NCBI GenBank assembly: GCA_026991065.1 | Contig: JALXCG010000697.1 | Coordinates: 1-12,660 of the forward strand | Reading direction: 5' to 3' | Origin: Gemmatimonadota bacterium | GTDB lineage: Bacteria > GCA-2686955 | Length of the DNA stretch: 12,660 nucleotides | In this document: positions 1-7,093 of the stretch, in pieces | How the letters are laid out: every line of letters starts with the position of its first letter | Numbering within the stretch: the stretch's first letter is position 1 | Notes under the pieces: generated by a model | Told to the model about the DNA's origin: nothing | What the model saw: only the letters and a program-made list of their open reading frames with translations | Database searches by the model: none | Program-made: the position numbers and the translations under genes

Positions 1-5
1 AACTC

Positions 6-854
6 ATGCTGAATAGTCGCTCCTTTTGCGTCATCGGCGCAGGCACACTGGGAAAGTCCATCATTCGGGGACTCCTGCGCAGTGGCAAAGTCAAGCCGCA
101 GGCGATTCGCGCCACGGTTGGCCACGAGGCATCGGTCGCGCCCGCGAAAGCCGAGTTGGAAGTAGCCGTCGGCACGGACAACGCCGCCGCGGCCAGCGGC
201 GCCGACGTGGTGATTCTGGCGGTGAAGCCACAAAAAATGAACACCGCGGCAGGTGCGCTGCGGGGGATCGAGCTGACCGGCAAGCTCATCATTACGGTAG
301 CGGCGGGGGTGAGCACAGCCCAGGTCGAGGCGGCAATCGGGGCGCCCGCGGCCCTGGTGCGGGCGATGCCCAATACACCGTGCCTGCTGGGGCTCGGAAT
401 GACGGCGGTGTGCGGCGGCGCCCACGCGAGTGAAGCCGACATCGCGTTGGCCCGGGCCATTTTTGCGGAGGTCGGGCGCACGGTTGAAGTGGACGAGTAC
501 TTGATGGATGGCGTGACCGCGCTTTCCGGCAGCGGCCCGGCATATATCTTTGTGGTGATCGAGGCGCTGGCGGAAGCGGGCGTCAAACTTGGAATCTCGC
601 GCCAGACAGCGACCCTGCTGGCGGCGCAAACCCTGATGGGGTCGGCGCACATGGTCCTGGAGTTGGGAGCGCATCCGGCCCTGCTCAAGGATGGTGTCAC
701 CACGCCCGCGGGTTGCACGATCGACGGCTTGATGGAATTGGAGGAGGGGAAACTGCGGGTTACTTTGATCAAAGCAGTCGTCAAGGCAGCGGAACGCGCC
801 GCCCGACTCGGTGGAGGAGCGCACTGCGCCGGCGGCGCGCCGAAGAGTGACTGA
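6..854 (+). CDS. proC: Pyrroline-5-carboxylate reductase
   Basis: Catalyses the last step of proline synthesis in the cytoplasm, the NAD(P)H-dependent reduction of 1-pyrroline-5-carboxylate to L-proline. The 282-residue product is close to the usual family length. It opens with a Rossmann dinucleotide motif (VIGAGTLGKSIIRGLL, about residues 9-24). The central RAMPNTP motif and the ALSGSGPAY segment that leads into the helical dimer domain are both present. The C-terminal signature is a variant, VTTPAGCTIDGLMELE, where many homologues have an SPGGTT-type sequence; this variant is still compatible with function. The ATG near the left edge gives a normal N-terminus, but any ribosome binding site would lie outside the window, so the start is not proven. 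The stop is 19 bases before the next gene on the same strand, which suggests co-transcription. Confidence 0.95.
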   Translation: MLNSRSFCVIGAGTLGKSIIRGLLRSGKVKPQAIRATVGHEASVAPAKAELEVAVGTDNAAAASGADVVILAVKPQKMNTAAGALRGIELTGKLIITVAAGVSTAQVEAAIGAPAALVRAMPNTPCLLGLGMTAVCGGAHASEADIALARAIFAEVGRTVEVDEYLMDGVTALSGSGPAYIFVVIEALAEAGVKLGISRQTATLLAAQTLMGSAHMVLELGAHPALLKDGVTTPAGCTIDGLMELEEGKLRVTLIKAVVKAAERAARLGGGAHCAGGAPKSD

Positions 855-873
855 CGCCCGGAGCAGCAGCAGC

Positions 874-1620
874 ATGGATCAACGCGTCGGTATTGTGATC
901 ATTGGCAACGAGGTCCTGGCGGGAAAGGTCGTCGACGAGAACGGTCCCTATTTGTGCAAGCAGTTGTGGATGGTCGGGCGCGAAGTGGGCCGCATTTCGA
1001 CCATCCCCGACTCGATCGACGACATCGCCCACACCGTGGCCGAACACGCCTCCCGTTTCGCCTACGTCGTCACCACGGGCGGAATCGGTCCGACCCATGA
1101 TGATGTGACGATTGCCGGTATCGCCCGGGCTTTTGGGGTTGAGGTGGTGCGCAATCCAGAGTTGGAGCGCGTGCTGCGAGCCCATTTCGGTGCCCGCCTG
1201 ACACCGGCGGTCGAGAAGATGGCCGATGTGCCGCGCGGCATCGACCTGCTCTACGATGACGAAATCCCATGGCCGATTCTGCGCTTCCGCAATGTCTTCA
1301 TCTTCCCGGGGGTTCCGCGCCTGCTGCGGAGCCGGTTCGTCGCGATCCGGGAGCGCTTTCGCGCTTCACCGATCCTCTCGCGGCACCTCTATCTGCGCCT
1401 GGGTGAAGAGGAGATCGCGGATCTTCTGCTGAACTTCAACGCCGCCCACCCCCGCTTGCGTCTGGGCAGCTACCCGATTGTCGACCGGCGCGACTACCAG
1501 GTCGTGGTCACGCTAGAGTCTCGTCACGAGAAGGAACTCGATGCTGGTCAGGCAGAGTTGGTGGGCCTCCTGCCCGATGGCGCGATTGTTCGCATCGATA
1601 CAGCCCCCGACTGCATCTGA
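874..1620 (+). CDS. CinA/MoCF-type molybdopterin-binding domain protein, stand-alone
   Basis: A 248-residue cytoplasmic protein of the MoaB/MogA-like fold found in the N-terminal part of CinA and in eukaryotic FAD synthase (FLAD1). Visible family signatures are IGNEVLAGK (about residues 10-18), TTGGIGPTHDD (67-77) and the FPGVP loop (145-149). The C-terminal nicotinamide-nucleotide amidase (PncC) domain of full-length CinA is absent. It is therefore a single-domain version whose substrate cannot be named; nucleotide pyrophosphatase or molybdopterin-related roles are family-level possibilities. I chose the ATG at 874. A GTG further upstream (811) would overlap proC and add 21 low-complexity residues before the conserved beta strand. 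The ribosome binding site is weak. The gene probably shares a transcript with proC and converges on cheY, with 34 bases between the two stops. Confidence 0.85.
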   Translation: MDQRVGIVIIGNEVLAGKVVDENGPYLCKQLWMVGREVGRISTIPDSIDDIAHTVAEHASRFAYVVTTGGIGPTHDDVTIAGIARAFGVEVVRNPELERVLRAHFGARLTPAVEKMADVPRGIDLLYDDEIPWPILRFRNVFIFPGVPRLLRSRFVAIRERFRASPILSRHLYLRLGEEEIADLLLNFNAAHPRLRLGSYPIVDRRDYQVVVTLESRHEKELDAGQAELVGLLPDGAIVRIDTAPDCI

Positions 1621-1654
1621 AGGAGATCTCCCCCCTCTGCCCCGGGCGCGAAAC

Positions 1655-2041
1655 TCAGGCTGCGGTGGAAGTAAGAATCGCGTTCAGCTTCTCTTCCAGA
1701 ACTTTCTGGTTGAAAGGCTTGATGACATAGTTGCTGACACCGGCGCGAACCGCTTCGATGACATTCTTCTTCTTCGATTCAGCGGTGACCATGAGGAACG
1801 GCAGATTCTTGAAGTGGGAATCCGCGCGCACTGTCCGCAGCAGTTCGATGCCGGTCATGCCCGGCATGTTCCAGTCGCAGATGATAAAGTCGATGTGGTC
1901 ACTGCGCAGGACCCGCAGCGCATCACCGCCATCGCTGGCCTCGGCAATGTTGGTATAGCCCAACCCCTTGAGCATCTTGCCGATAATTTTCCGCATGGGC
2001 GGAGCATCGTCGACAATCAGAATGCGCATGTTGCTGCTCAT
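1655..2041 (-). CDS. cheY: Response regulator CheY, motor-binding type
   Basis: A single-domain receiver of 128 residues, the classical CheY length. The acidic pocket is D11, D12 and phospho-acceptor D56 within CDWNMP. T86, Y105 and K108 (IKPF) correspond to the switch residues T87, Y106 and K109 of E. coli CheY, and the stretch after T86 (AESKKKN) also resembles that protein. This makes it the better candidate for the regulator that binds the flagellar switch (FliM). I chose the ATG preceded by AGGGAG six bases upstream; the frame extends 14 residues further without a better start. One oddity is two consecutive prolines (P14-P15) directly after the acidic pair, where E. coli has Ser-Thr. It lies 38 bases downstream of a cheX gene on the same strand, presumably the same transcript. 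No clear terminator follows. Confidence 0.95.
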   Translation of the reverse strand: MSSNMRILIVDDAPPMRKIIGKMLKGLGYTNIAEASDGGDALRVLRSDHIDFIICDWNMPGMTGIELLRTVRADSHFKNLPFLMVTAESKKKNVIEAVRAGVSNYVIKPFNQKVLEEKLNAILTSTAA

Positions 2042-2079
2042 CAAATTCTCCCTAGATTCTCTGCGTACCTGGATCTTCC

Positions 2080-2553
2080 TCAACCGCCCTTGCGATCAAC
2101 ACAAACAGCCAGCACAAAGCTGCCCTCGGCGGTTTTGAACTCCACCACAACCACTTTTACCGCGTCGTCGGCCACGAGCGCGAGCCCATCCCCTTTGACG
2201 ACAGTCGGTAACGCCATATCAAGATCGACATCCGCTTCAGCCAGAGAGGCTCTCGCCTGCCCGGACACCATGTTCAGCAGTTCGCCGATCACGGTCGGCG
2301 CACTCTCCAGTGCCTCTTCCGGAGTCTCCTCCAGCATTGCCGCGGCGATCGGCACAATCGTGCCTTGGGGGAAGGCAAGCGTAATTGCCACCGATAGCTC
2401 CCGACCGGCCAACCCCATGATGCCGGCGAAGTCACTCTTGACTTTTGTATTCGCATCCTCCCGGATCGAGACTACTTCAACCTCCGTGTCCGCCATCATC
2501 GCCAACACATCCGCAGTAGCTTCGACAAAAGGATCGATCTCAGTCGTGACCAT
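2080..2553 (-). CDS. cheX: Chemotaxis phosphatase CheX (copy 1)
   Basis: A CheX-family protein of 157 residues, expected to accelerate dephosphorylation of CheY-P and so end the signal. The family hallmark, a single E-x-x-N catalytic motif in a long helix, is present as GELLNMVSGQA (E91, N94). The N-terminal helix (FVEATADVLAMM), the FAGIMGLAG strand-turn and the FPQGT...AAAML segment are typical of CheX. I chose the ATG at 2553 because GGAG lies eight bases upstream. A GTG five codons earlier is the alternative. The gene is first in a two-gene minus-strand unit with cheY and is divergent from cheA. A sigma-28-like promoter match lies about 150 bases upstream, giving a rather long leader. The adjacent CheY is its likely substrate, by gene order. 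Confidence 0.9.
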   Translation of the reverse strand: MVTTEIDPFVEATADVLAMMADTEVEVVSIREDANTKVKSDFAGIMGLAGRELSVAITLAFPQGTIVPIAAAMLEETPEEALESAPTVIGELLNMVSGQARASLAEADVDLDMALPTVVKGDGLALVADDAVKVVVVEFKTAEGSFVLAVCVDRKGG

Positions 2554-2707
2554 CTCTGTCTCTCCCACGGTCGCCCTCTAGCAGGCTAGCCCGACAACCG
2601 ACTCCGGGCACTCTACCGGTTGCGCCGGTGGTCATTCCGCCGGAACATTCTCCCTCCCGATGGTATCCGGGAGATGCCAGTAGAGCAGAGCAAGTTCGGT
2701 TTGTTAT

Positions 2708-2734
2708 AGATCGGCCGGGCTCCACGTCGCTTTC
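2708..2734 (-). promoter_or_regulatory. Sigma-28 (FliA)-like promoter for cheX-cheY
   Basis: Read on the minus strand, this is GAAA, a 15-base spacer, then GCCGATCT. The enterobacterial sigma-28 consensus is TAAA-N15-GCCGATAA, so the spacing is exact and six of the eight -10 bases match. The predicted start site near 2701 leaves a leader of about 148 bases before cheX. An eight-A tract on the plus strand lies just upstream of the -35 element and could act like an UP element. This is a pattern match only; it gains weight from two similar matches in the same gap. Confidence 0.5.
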
Positions 2735-2811
2735 ACTTCAAAAAAAATCGTCCGCTCCATCGACGCCGCTACTCTGCCGTCCGGAGTGCAGTTCCGCTGT
2801 CGGATTGTGGT

Positions 2812-2838
2812 GAAAGGTCGCCACGCCGCTGCCGATGG
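2812..2838 (+). promoter_or_regulatory. Sigma-28-like promoter, distal, toward cheA
   Basis: GAAA, a 15-base spacer, then GCCGATGG on the plus strand. The spacing is that of the FliA consensus, and the preceding TG plus AAAG match the leftward promoter exactly. It is about 170 bases upstream of cheA, so it would act as a distal promoter, or as the promoter of the small ORF that follows. Confidence 0.4.
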
Positions 2839-2856
2839 GCCGGAGGTGTTCAGTCC

Positions 2857-2970
2857 ATGAACAGGCGCGCACCGGCGGAGATGCCCCGCTTCTCCCGTAC
2901 GGCAACTTGCAACAAATCTCAGTCGCCAGCATCTCCAACAGATAAAGACCATGCGAACGAAGGCCGATAG
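2857..2970 (+). CDS. Possible 37-residue small protein or leader peptide upstream of cheA
   Basis: A short ATG-to-TAG frame encoding a basic peptide beginning MNRRAPAEMPRF. It is preceded by a strong Shine-Dalgarno-like GGAGGTG (2842-2848), with about ten bases from GGAGG to the ATG, and follows directly on a sigma-28-like promoter. Its TAG stop coincides with the last bases of the proximal cheA promoter -10 element. I recognise no family, membrane segment or metal-binding motif; the single cysteine is not informative. Codon use looks less biased than in the neighbouring genes, so it may not be translated. It could be a leader peptide, a small protein or chance. Confidence 0.2.
   Translation: MNRRAPAEMPRFSRTATCNKSQSPASPTDKDHANEGR
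2943..2970 (+). promoter_or_regulatory. Sigma-28 (FliA)-like promoter, proximal to cheA
   Basis: TAAAG, then GCCGATAG. The -35 element TAAA is perfect and the -10 element matches seven of eight bases of GCCGATAA. The spacer between TAAA and GCCGAT is 16 bases, one more than the consensus. The predicted start near 2977 gives a leader of about 38 bases before cheA. It is the best-sequence match of the three and the most likely main promoter of the seven-gene operon. Confidence 0.55.
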
Positions 2971-3014
2971 TTGAGCAGTGATTCAGCCCTGAACAGTCAA
3001 TCGCGAGCCCCGCC

Positions 3015-5198
3015 ATGCCCACAGACAAGTTAACGGAACCAACGGCCGTGCCGGAACCCGATGCCGAGCGGAAACCGGCTTCGCTATCGGCCGTGATTGA
3101 TCTTCTCAGCGCGAATGGTCTGTCCGACTCGACGAAACTCATCGACTGCTGGGAGGCCCTGGTCACTCTGGTCGAAAAGGATGCGACCGGCGCACCTCGT
3201 CCCTATGGCACCAAACGCCTGTTGGAAGAGGCCTGCAACCAACTGGAAACGCTCGCGCTGGGCACAAGCGGCGCACCGGAATCGACCCTCAAGTCCACTC
3301 TGCGTCTATTGCAGGTCGTGGCAGGAACAGACCAGCCCCGGGACGCGGCGGCTTCCACTCCGCCTATCGTGCCGGAGCCTCAGGAAACGGCAGAGAAAGC
3401 CAGCCGCGTCGCGGCTCCATCCGAGGAGGAGAACGCTCGCCAGGATCACGCAGAGACGCCCCCCGAGTCATCCGATGCCCCACAAACACTCTTCATCGCC
3501 GCGGACCCGGAGTTGTTGACCGAGTTTGTTCAGGAGTCCCGCGACAATCTCGACGAAGCGGAACAGGCTCTACTGAGCCTGGAAACGGATCCAACCAACA
3601 AAGAGACCATCGATACCGTTTTTCGTGCCTTTCACACCGTGAAAGGGGTTTCGGCATTCCTCGATCTCACGCCAATCAAGGAACTCGCGCACAGCGCCGA
3701 GTCGCTGCTGAGCCGCGCTCGCGAGGGAGAGATCCGCTGCACCGGCGGCTACGCTTCACTGGCCCTCCGGGCGTTGGACGGTCTGCGTGCATTGATTGTC
3801 AGTGTCGACTCCCGAGCCTCGGCCGAGGCGCCATTGGAGATTCCCGCCACGCACGCAAAGTTGATCGAGATTCTGGGAGCCCCCGAGCGCTTCGGTATCG
3901 GCGCAACAGCATCCGAGTCCCCACTCGACACACTTCTTCCCGCTGAGGAGAGCACAGCTCCGCAGCCACAACAGGCGGAGGCCAAGCAGCAGACCACTAG
4001 CGACTCATTTGTCCGGGTTCGCACCAACCGCCTGGATCGCCTCCTGGACGCAGTTGGTGAGCTGGTTATTGCACAGTCGATGGTAGCTCAGGACAAGACC
4101 ATCGCCGACGACCAGCAGATGGAGCTGTCGCGCAAAGTCGCGCACACAGGAAAAATCGTCAGAGAATTGCAGGATCTCAGCATGTCGCTGCGGATGATGC
4201 CGTTGAAAGCAACATTCCAGCGCATGGAGCGGGTAGTCCGGGATGTAGCGCGGAAAGGCGGCAAGAAAGTCCGTCTGACAACGGCCGGCGCGGATACCGA
4301 GATCGACCGGAATCTTGTGGATCTGCTGGCCGACCCATTGGTACACATGGTACGCAACGCCTGTGATCACGGAATCGAGACTCCCGAGGAGCGACTGCGC
4401 GCGGGGAAGCCCGAGATCGGCACGGTCCATTTGCGCGCCTACCACGACAGTGGGCGCGTCGTGGTTGAACTGAAGGACGATGGCCGCGGCCTTGACCGTG
4501 AAAAGATCCTCAAGAAAGCTATCGCGAATGGGCTGGTTGCCGCGGACCGTGTTCTCAGTGACGAAGAGGTCTACGGACTGATCTTCGCACCGGGCTTTTC
4601 CACCGCCGCCAAAGTCACCGATGTCTCCGGGCGCGGTGTGGGCATGGATGTCGTGCAACAGAGCATGCGCAAGGTCAAGGGACGGGTTGTCATTCAGTCG
4701 GAACTCGGGCGCGGGACCACTTTTTCCATTCATGTTCCCCTGACACTGGCGATCACCGACGGCATGCTGGTTCGTGTCGGCAATCAACGCTACATCATCC
4801 CCACCGTCTCCATCTCGATGAGCTTCCGGCCGGAGCCGGAGGCACTCAAGAGTGTGGCCGGCCGGGGAGAACTGGTGCTTCTGCGCGGCCACCCAACCCC
4901 CATCTTCAGGCTTCATCGCCTCTTCGGGATCGCCGGAGCGGTCGAGACCCCCTCGGACGGAATCCTTGTGGTGATCGGCGAAGCGGGCGATGCATGTGCC
5001 ATTCTGGTGGACGAGTTGCTCGGCCAACACCAGGTCGTCACCAAATCACTGGGTCGTGGAGTCGGCCCTGTCACCGGCGTGTCCGGCGGTGCCATCCTCG
5101 GCGACGGGCGCGTCGGCCTGATTCTGGACACCGCTGGTTTCATTCGCATGGCCCGCGGCGATCAAGAAGATACCATCACTTCCGGAGCAGCGGCATGA
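3015..5198 (+). CDS. cheA: Chemotaxis histidine kinase CheA with N-terminal extension
   Basis: The central kinase, which phosphorylates itself on the Hpt domain and passes phosphate to CheY and CheB. Of 727 residues, about 162-262 form the Hpt (P1) domain with phospho-site H207 in FHTVKG. Dimerisation (P3) begins near 333. The ATPase (P4) shows the N-box around HMVRNACDHG (444-453), DDGRG (488-492) and GRGVGMD (539-545). The CheW-like P5 domain runs from about 569 to 715. The phospho-histidine is far from the N-terminus (E. coli H48) because residues 22-104 form an extra, probably helical segment joined to P1 by a Pro/Glu/Ala-rich linker. Between P1 and P3 there are only about 70 low-complexity residues, so I see no P2 (CheY/CheB docking) domain. 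The ATG is the only start in frame after a stop at 2979; its ribosome binding site is weak. The stop overlaps the cheW ATG. Confidence 0.97.
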   Translation: MPTDKLTEPTAVPEPDAERKPASLSAVIDLLSANGLSDSTKLIDCWEALVTLVEKDATGAPRPYGTKRLLEEACNQLETLALGTSGAPESTLKSTLRLLQVVAGTDQPRDAAASTPPIVPEPQETAEKASRVAAPSEEENARQDHAETPPESSDAPQTLFIAADPELLTEFVQESRDNLDEAEQALLSLETDPTNKETIDTVFRAFHTVKGVSAFLDLTPIKELAHSAESLLSRAREGEIRCTGGYASLALRALDGLRALIVSVDSRASAEAPLEIPATHAKLIEILGAPERFGIGATASESPLDTLLPAEESTAPQPQQAEAKQQTTSDSFVRVRTNRLDRLLDAVGELVIAQSMVAQDKTIADDQQMELSRKVAHTGKIVRELQDLSMSLRMMPLKATFQRMERVVRDVARKGGKKVRLTTAGADTEIDRNLVDLLADPLVHMVRNACDHGIETPEERLRAGKPEIGTVHLRAYHDSGRVVVELKDDGRGLDREKILKKAIANGLVAADRVLSDEEVYGLIFAPGFSTAAKVTDVSGRGVGMDVVQQSMRKVKGRVVIQSELGRGTTFSIHVPLTLAITDGMLVRVGNQRYIIPTVSISMSFRPEPEALKSVAGRGELVLLRGHPTPIFRLHRLFGIAGAVETPSDGILVVIGEAGDACAILVDELLGQHQVVTKSLGRGVGPVTGVSGGAILGDGRVGLILDTAGFIRMARGDQEDTITSGAAA

Positions 5199-5701
5199 CC
5201 CCACCTTCATCGGCGCCGTCGAAAACCTCGCAAGACTCGATCGTCCACTCCGATCTCGCCGGGAAATACCTGTCTTTCTTTCTCGCCGACGAGGAGTACG
5301 GTATTGAGATCCTGAAGGTCCAGGAGATCATCGGCGTTCTTCCAATCACAACGATTCCGCGCACACCGCCGCATGTCCTTGGGGTGATCAACCTGCGCGG
5401 GAAGATCATTCCGGTGGTCGACCTGCGCTTGCGCTTCGACCTCAATGCAGCGGAAATCACCGAAGAGACCTGCATCATCGTCGTCGCCACCAGCGGTGTC
5501 GTGATGGGACTGCAGGTCGACCGCGTATCTGAGGTGATCGATGTTGAGCCCGACAACATAGAAGCCACTCCAAATTTCGGCGCACAGATCAATACCGACT
5601 ACATTCTCGGTCTCAGCCGTTGCGAGGGCAGCGTCCGCCTTCTCCTCGATATCGACCGGGTGCTTCCAGCCTCCGATGTCACCTTGGCCAATGATCTATA
5701 G
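5195..5701 (+). CDS. cheW: Chemotaxis coupling protein CheW
   Basis: The adaptor that links receptors to the P5 domain of CheA in chemosensory arrays. The 168-residue product is a single CheW domain. It starts at about residue 24 (KYLSFFLADEEYGIEIL) and includes the strongly conserved VINLRGKIIPVVDLR segment (64-78), whose Arg (R68) belongs to the receptor/kinase contact surface in known CheW proteins. About 20 Ser/Pro-rich residues precede the domain. The ATG overlaps the cheA stop in an ATGA arrangement, with GGAG seven bases upstream, so translation is probably coupled. A longer in-frame reading further upstream is only the antisense-free shadow of the cheA 3' end. After the stop, 66 bases separate it from cheR. 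Confidence 0.96.
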   Translation: MTPPSSAPSKTSQDSIVHSDLAGKYLSFFLADEEYGIEILKVQEIIGVLPITTIPRTPPHVLGVINLRGKIIPVVDLRLRFDLNAAEITEETCIIVVATSGVVMGLQVDRVSEVIDVEPDNIEATPNFGAQINTDYILGLSRCEGSVRLLLDIDRVLPASDVTLANDL

Positions 5702-5767
5702 GGCCGGCCAGAGCGAACCGTGGTGGCATGAGCCCCCGGTGTTACCTTCAACCGGAATGCGACTCGT

Positions 5768-6604
5768 ATGATATCGATGACGCGCACGGACTTCCGCGAT
5801 ATCGCCAGCATCGTCTACAAGGTCGCCGGCATCGCTCTGAGCGACGGGAAATTCGAACTCGTCCAGTCGCGCCTGCGAAAACGGGTTGTCCATACTCGCA
5901 AAAAGAGCTACTCGGAATATGTGCGCTACGTACAGGGGGAAGCGGGGGGCAAAGAGTTGCAGTCGATGATCGACGCGATCACAACCAATGAAACGAGGTT
6001 TTTTCGTGAGGCCGCCCACTTCGATTTCCTGCGAGATGTGGTTTTCCGAGAGACCACCCGACCCTTGCGCATCTGGTGCGCGGCGGCATCCACGGGTGAA
6101 GAGCCCTACTCGATCGCCATCACCTTGCGCGACCATTTTCAGCAGTCGGCGACCAGCAAGGTTCTGGCAACAGATATCAACTGCGAAGTACTCGCGGTTG
6201 CCCGCCGGGCCGTCTACAGCGAAGCTCGCATCGCCTCGCTGCCGGCCACAACTCGCGATCGACACTTTCGCCAAGTCAACGGCACCAATGGCGACCGTCA
6301 GTTTCAGGTCAAGCCGGACACTCGCGGGCTGGTGCGTTTCGCGCGGTTGAACCTGGTGAACGAATGGCCCATGAAGGGCGCTTTCGACGTGATCTTCCTG
6401 CGCAATGTCATGATCTACTTCGACGGCCCGACAAGACAGTGGTTGGGCGCCCGAGCCTGCGCCCACTTGCGCCCCGGTGGCTATCTCTTCATCGGCCACT
6501 CCGAAAGCCTGGGGATCAACCCACCTGGATACCGCAACATTCAACCCGCAATCTACCAGCGAACTGAAGGATCAGAAATTACGCTACCCCGGAGACCAAT
6601 GTGA
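5768..6604 (+). CDS. cheR: Chemoreceptor glutamate methyltransferase CheR
   Basis: Transfers methyl groups from S-adenosylmethionine to glutamates of chemoreceptors, the slow arm of adaptation opposed by CheB. Its 278 residues carry the N-terminal helical CheR domain (about 5-72). The methyltransferase core follows: NETRFFR (74-80), the SAM-binding WCAAASTGEEPYS (103-115), the ribose-binding acidic strand ATDIN (134-138), FLRNVMIYF (210-218) and GGYLFIGHSES (238-248). In most CheR proteins known to me the fourth motif reads FCRNV; here the Cys is Leu (211). No pentapeptide-binding insertion was identified. The ATG has only a weak GGAA ten bases upstream, and a second in-frame ATG lies three codons later. 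The 3' end overlaps cheD. Confidence 0.95.
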   Translation: MISMTRTDFRDIASIVYKVAGIALSDGKFELVQSRLRKRVVHTRKKSYSEYVRYVQGEAGGKELQSMIDAITTNETRFFREAAHFDFLRDVVFRETTRPLRIWCAAASTGEEPYSIAITLRDHFQQSATSKVLATDINCEVLAVARRAVYSEARIASLPATTRDRHFRQVNGTNGDRQFQVKPDTRGLVRFARLNLVNEWPMKGAFDVIFLRNVMIYFDGPTRQWLGARACAHLRPGGYLFIGHSESLGINPPGYRNIQPAIYQRTEGSEITLPRRPM

Positions 6605-7080
6605 AAATCATTGTGGGAATGGCGGACATGAAAACGTCATCGGATCCGGATGACACACTCATCACCTATGCTCTTGGCAGTTGCCTCGGCATCGCGATCT
6701 ACGATCCTGTAACCGCTGTCGGGGGACTCCTGCACGTGATGATGCCGTCGTCATCGATCGATCCGGCGAAGGCGGCCAGGAATCCCAGTGCGTTCGTCGA
6801 CACCGGGGTTCCGATGCTGTTCAAGGCATGCTACGCACTCGGAGCGGAAAAAAAGCGCCTGATCGTCAAGGTAGCGGGAGGCGCGGCAACTCAGACCAGC
6901 AACAGCGACATCTTCCAGATCGGCAAACGCAACTTCACATCGCTTCGCAAACTGCTGTGGAAGAACGGCGTCCTGCTCAAGAAGCATGACGTTGGCGGCA
7001 CTCGCCCACGCAACATGTCGCTTGGAATCGGCACCGGCGAGGTGACACTAAAGAGCGACGGCAGGATCACCCCGCTTTGA
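6601..7080 (+). CDS. cheD: Chemoreceptor glutamine deamidase CheD
   Basis: Deamidates selected glutamines of chemoreceptors to glutamate; in Bacillus and Thermotoga it also forms a complex with CheC. The 159-residue product has the expected catalytic triad of the family: C28 in ALGSCLGIAIYD, H45 in GGLLHVMMP, and T22. Each is one position from the Thermotoga maritima residues (C27, H44, T21). The conserved KVAGGA (89-94) and the QIGKRN stretch are present. The start is GTG, overlapping the cheR stop as GTGA, with GGAG six bases upstream. That makes coupled translation with cheR likely and joins the two receptor-modifying enzymes. No cheC is nearby; two CheX-type genes are. Confidence 0.95.
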   Translation: MKIIVGMADMKTSSDPDDTLITYALGSCLGIAIYDPVTAVGGLLHVMMPSSSIDPAKAARNPSAFVDTGVPMLFKACYALGAEKKRLIVKVAGGAATQTSNSDIFQIGKRNFTSLRKLLWKNGVLLKKHDVGGTRPRNMSLGIGTGEVTLKSDGRITPL

Positions 7081-7093
7081 GAGGAGACGTTGA

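Larger units (their letters stand above)
2554..3014. promoter_or_regulatory. Divergent control region between cheX and cheA
   Basis: A 461-base stretch without a confident gene, separating two divergent chemotaxis transcription units. It holds three matches to the FliA (sigma-28) promoter pattern, listed separately. An eight-A tract (2740-2747) sits just upstream of the leftward promoter. Short inverted repeats lie in the leftward leader: ACCGG-N5-CCGGT at 2615-2629 and TCCCG-N8-CGGGA at 2655-2672. A low-confidence small ORF occupies 2857-2970. No convincing sigma-70 or sigma-54 promoter and no terminator was seen. Confidence 0.7.

Noticed and set aside
811-873. GTG start giving the CinA-like protein 21 more residues and overlap with proC
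   Set aside because: The added residues are low complexity and lie before the conserved first strand; the ATG at 874 fits better.
1622-1631. GGAGATCTCC palindrome between convergent genes as a terminator
   Set aside because: It is a perfect 10-base palindrome with no loop and no T-run, so it would not form an intrinsic terminator hairpin.
1541-2581. Plus-strand open frame of 346 codons across cheX and cheY
   Set aside because: It spans two real minus-strand genes and their gap and has a low-complexity Ser/Thr/Ala composition typical of a shadow frame.
2735-3166. Minus-strand frames of 82 and 142 codons in the cheX-cheA gap
   Set aside because: They have no convincing ribosome binding sites and no recognisable domains, and one runs into the cheA start; treated as non-coding.
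4005-5030. Minus-strand open frame of 341 codons inside cheA
   Set aside because: Antisense shadow of the conserved kinase domain, with no recognisable protein features.
5736-5755. CCGGT-N10-ACCGG inverted repeat upstream of cheR as a riboswitch or attenuator
   Set aside because: A single 5-base stem in a GC-rich 66-base gap is expected by chance, and no other structure supports it.
5696-6544. Long minus-strand open frame (282 codons) opposite cheR
   Set aside because: It is an antisense shadow of cheR in GC-rich DNA; the plus-strand product has full CheR motifs and the minus-strand product resembles nothing.
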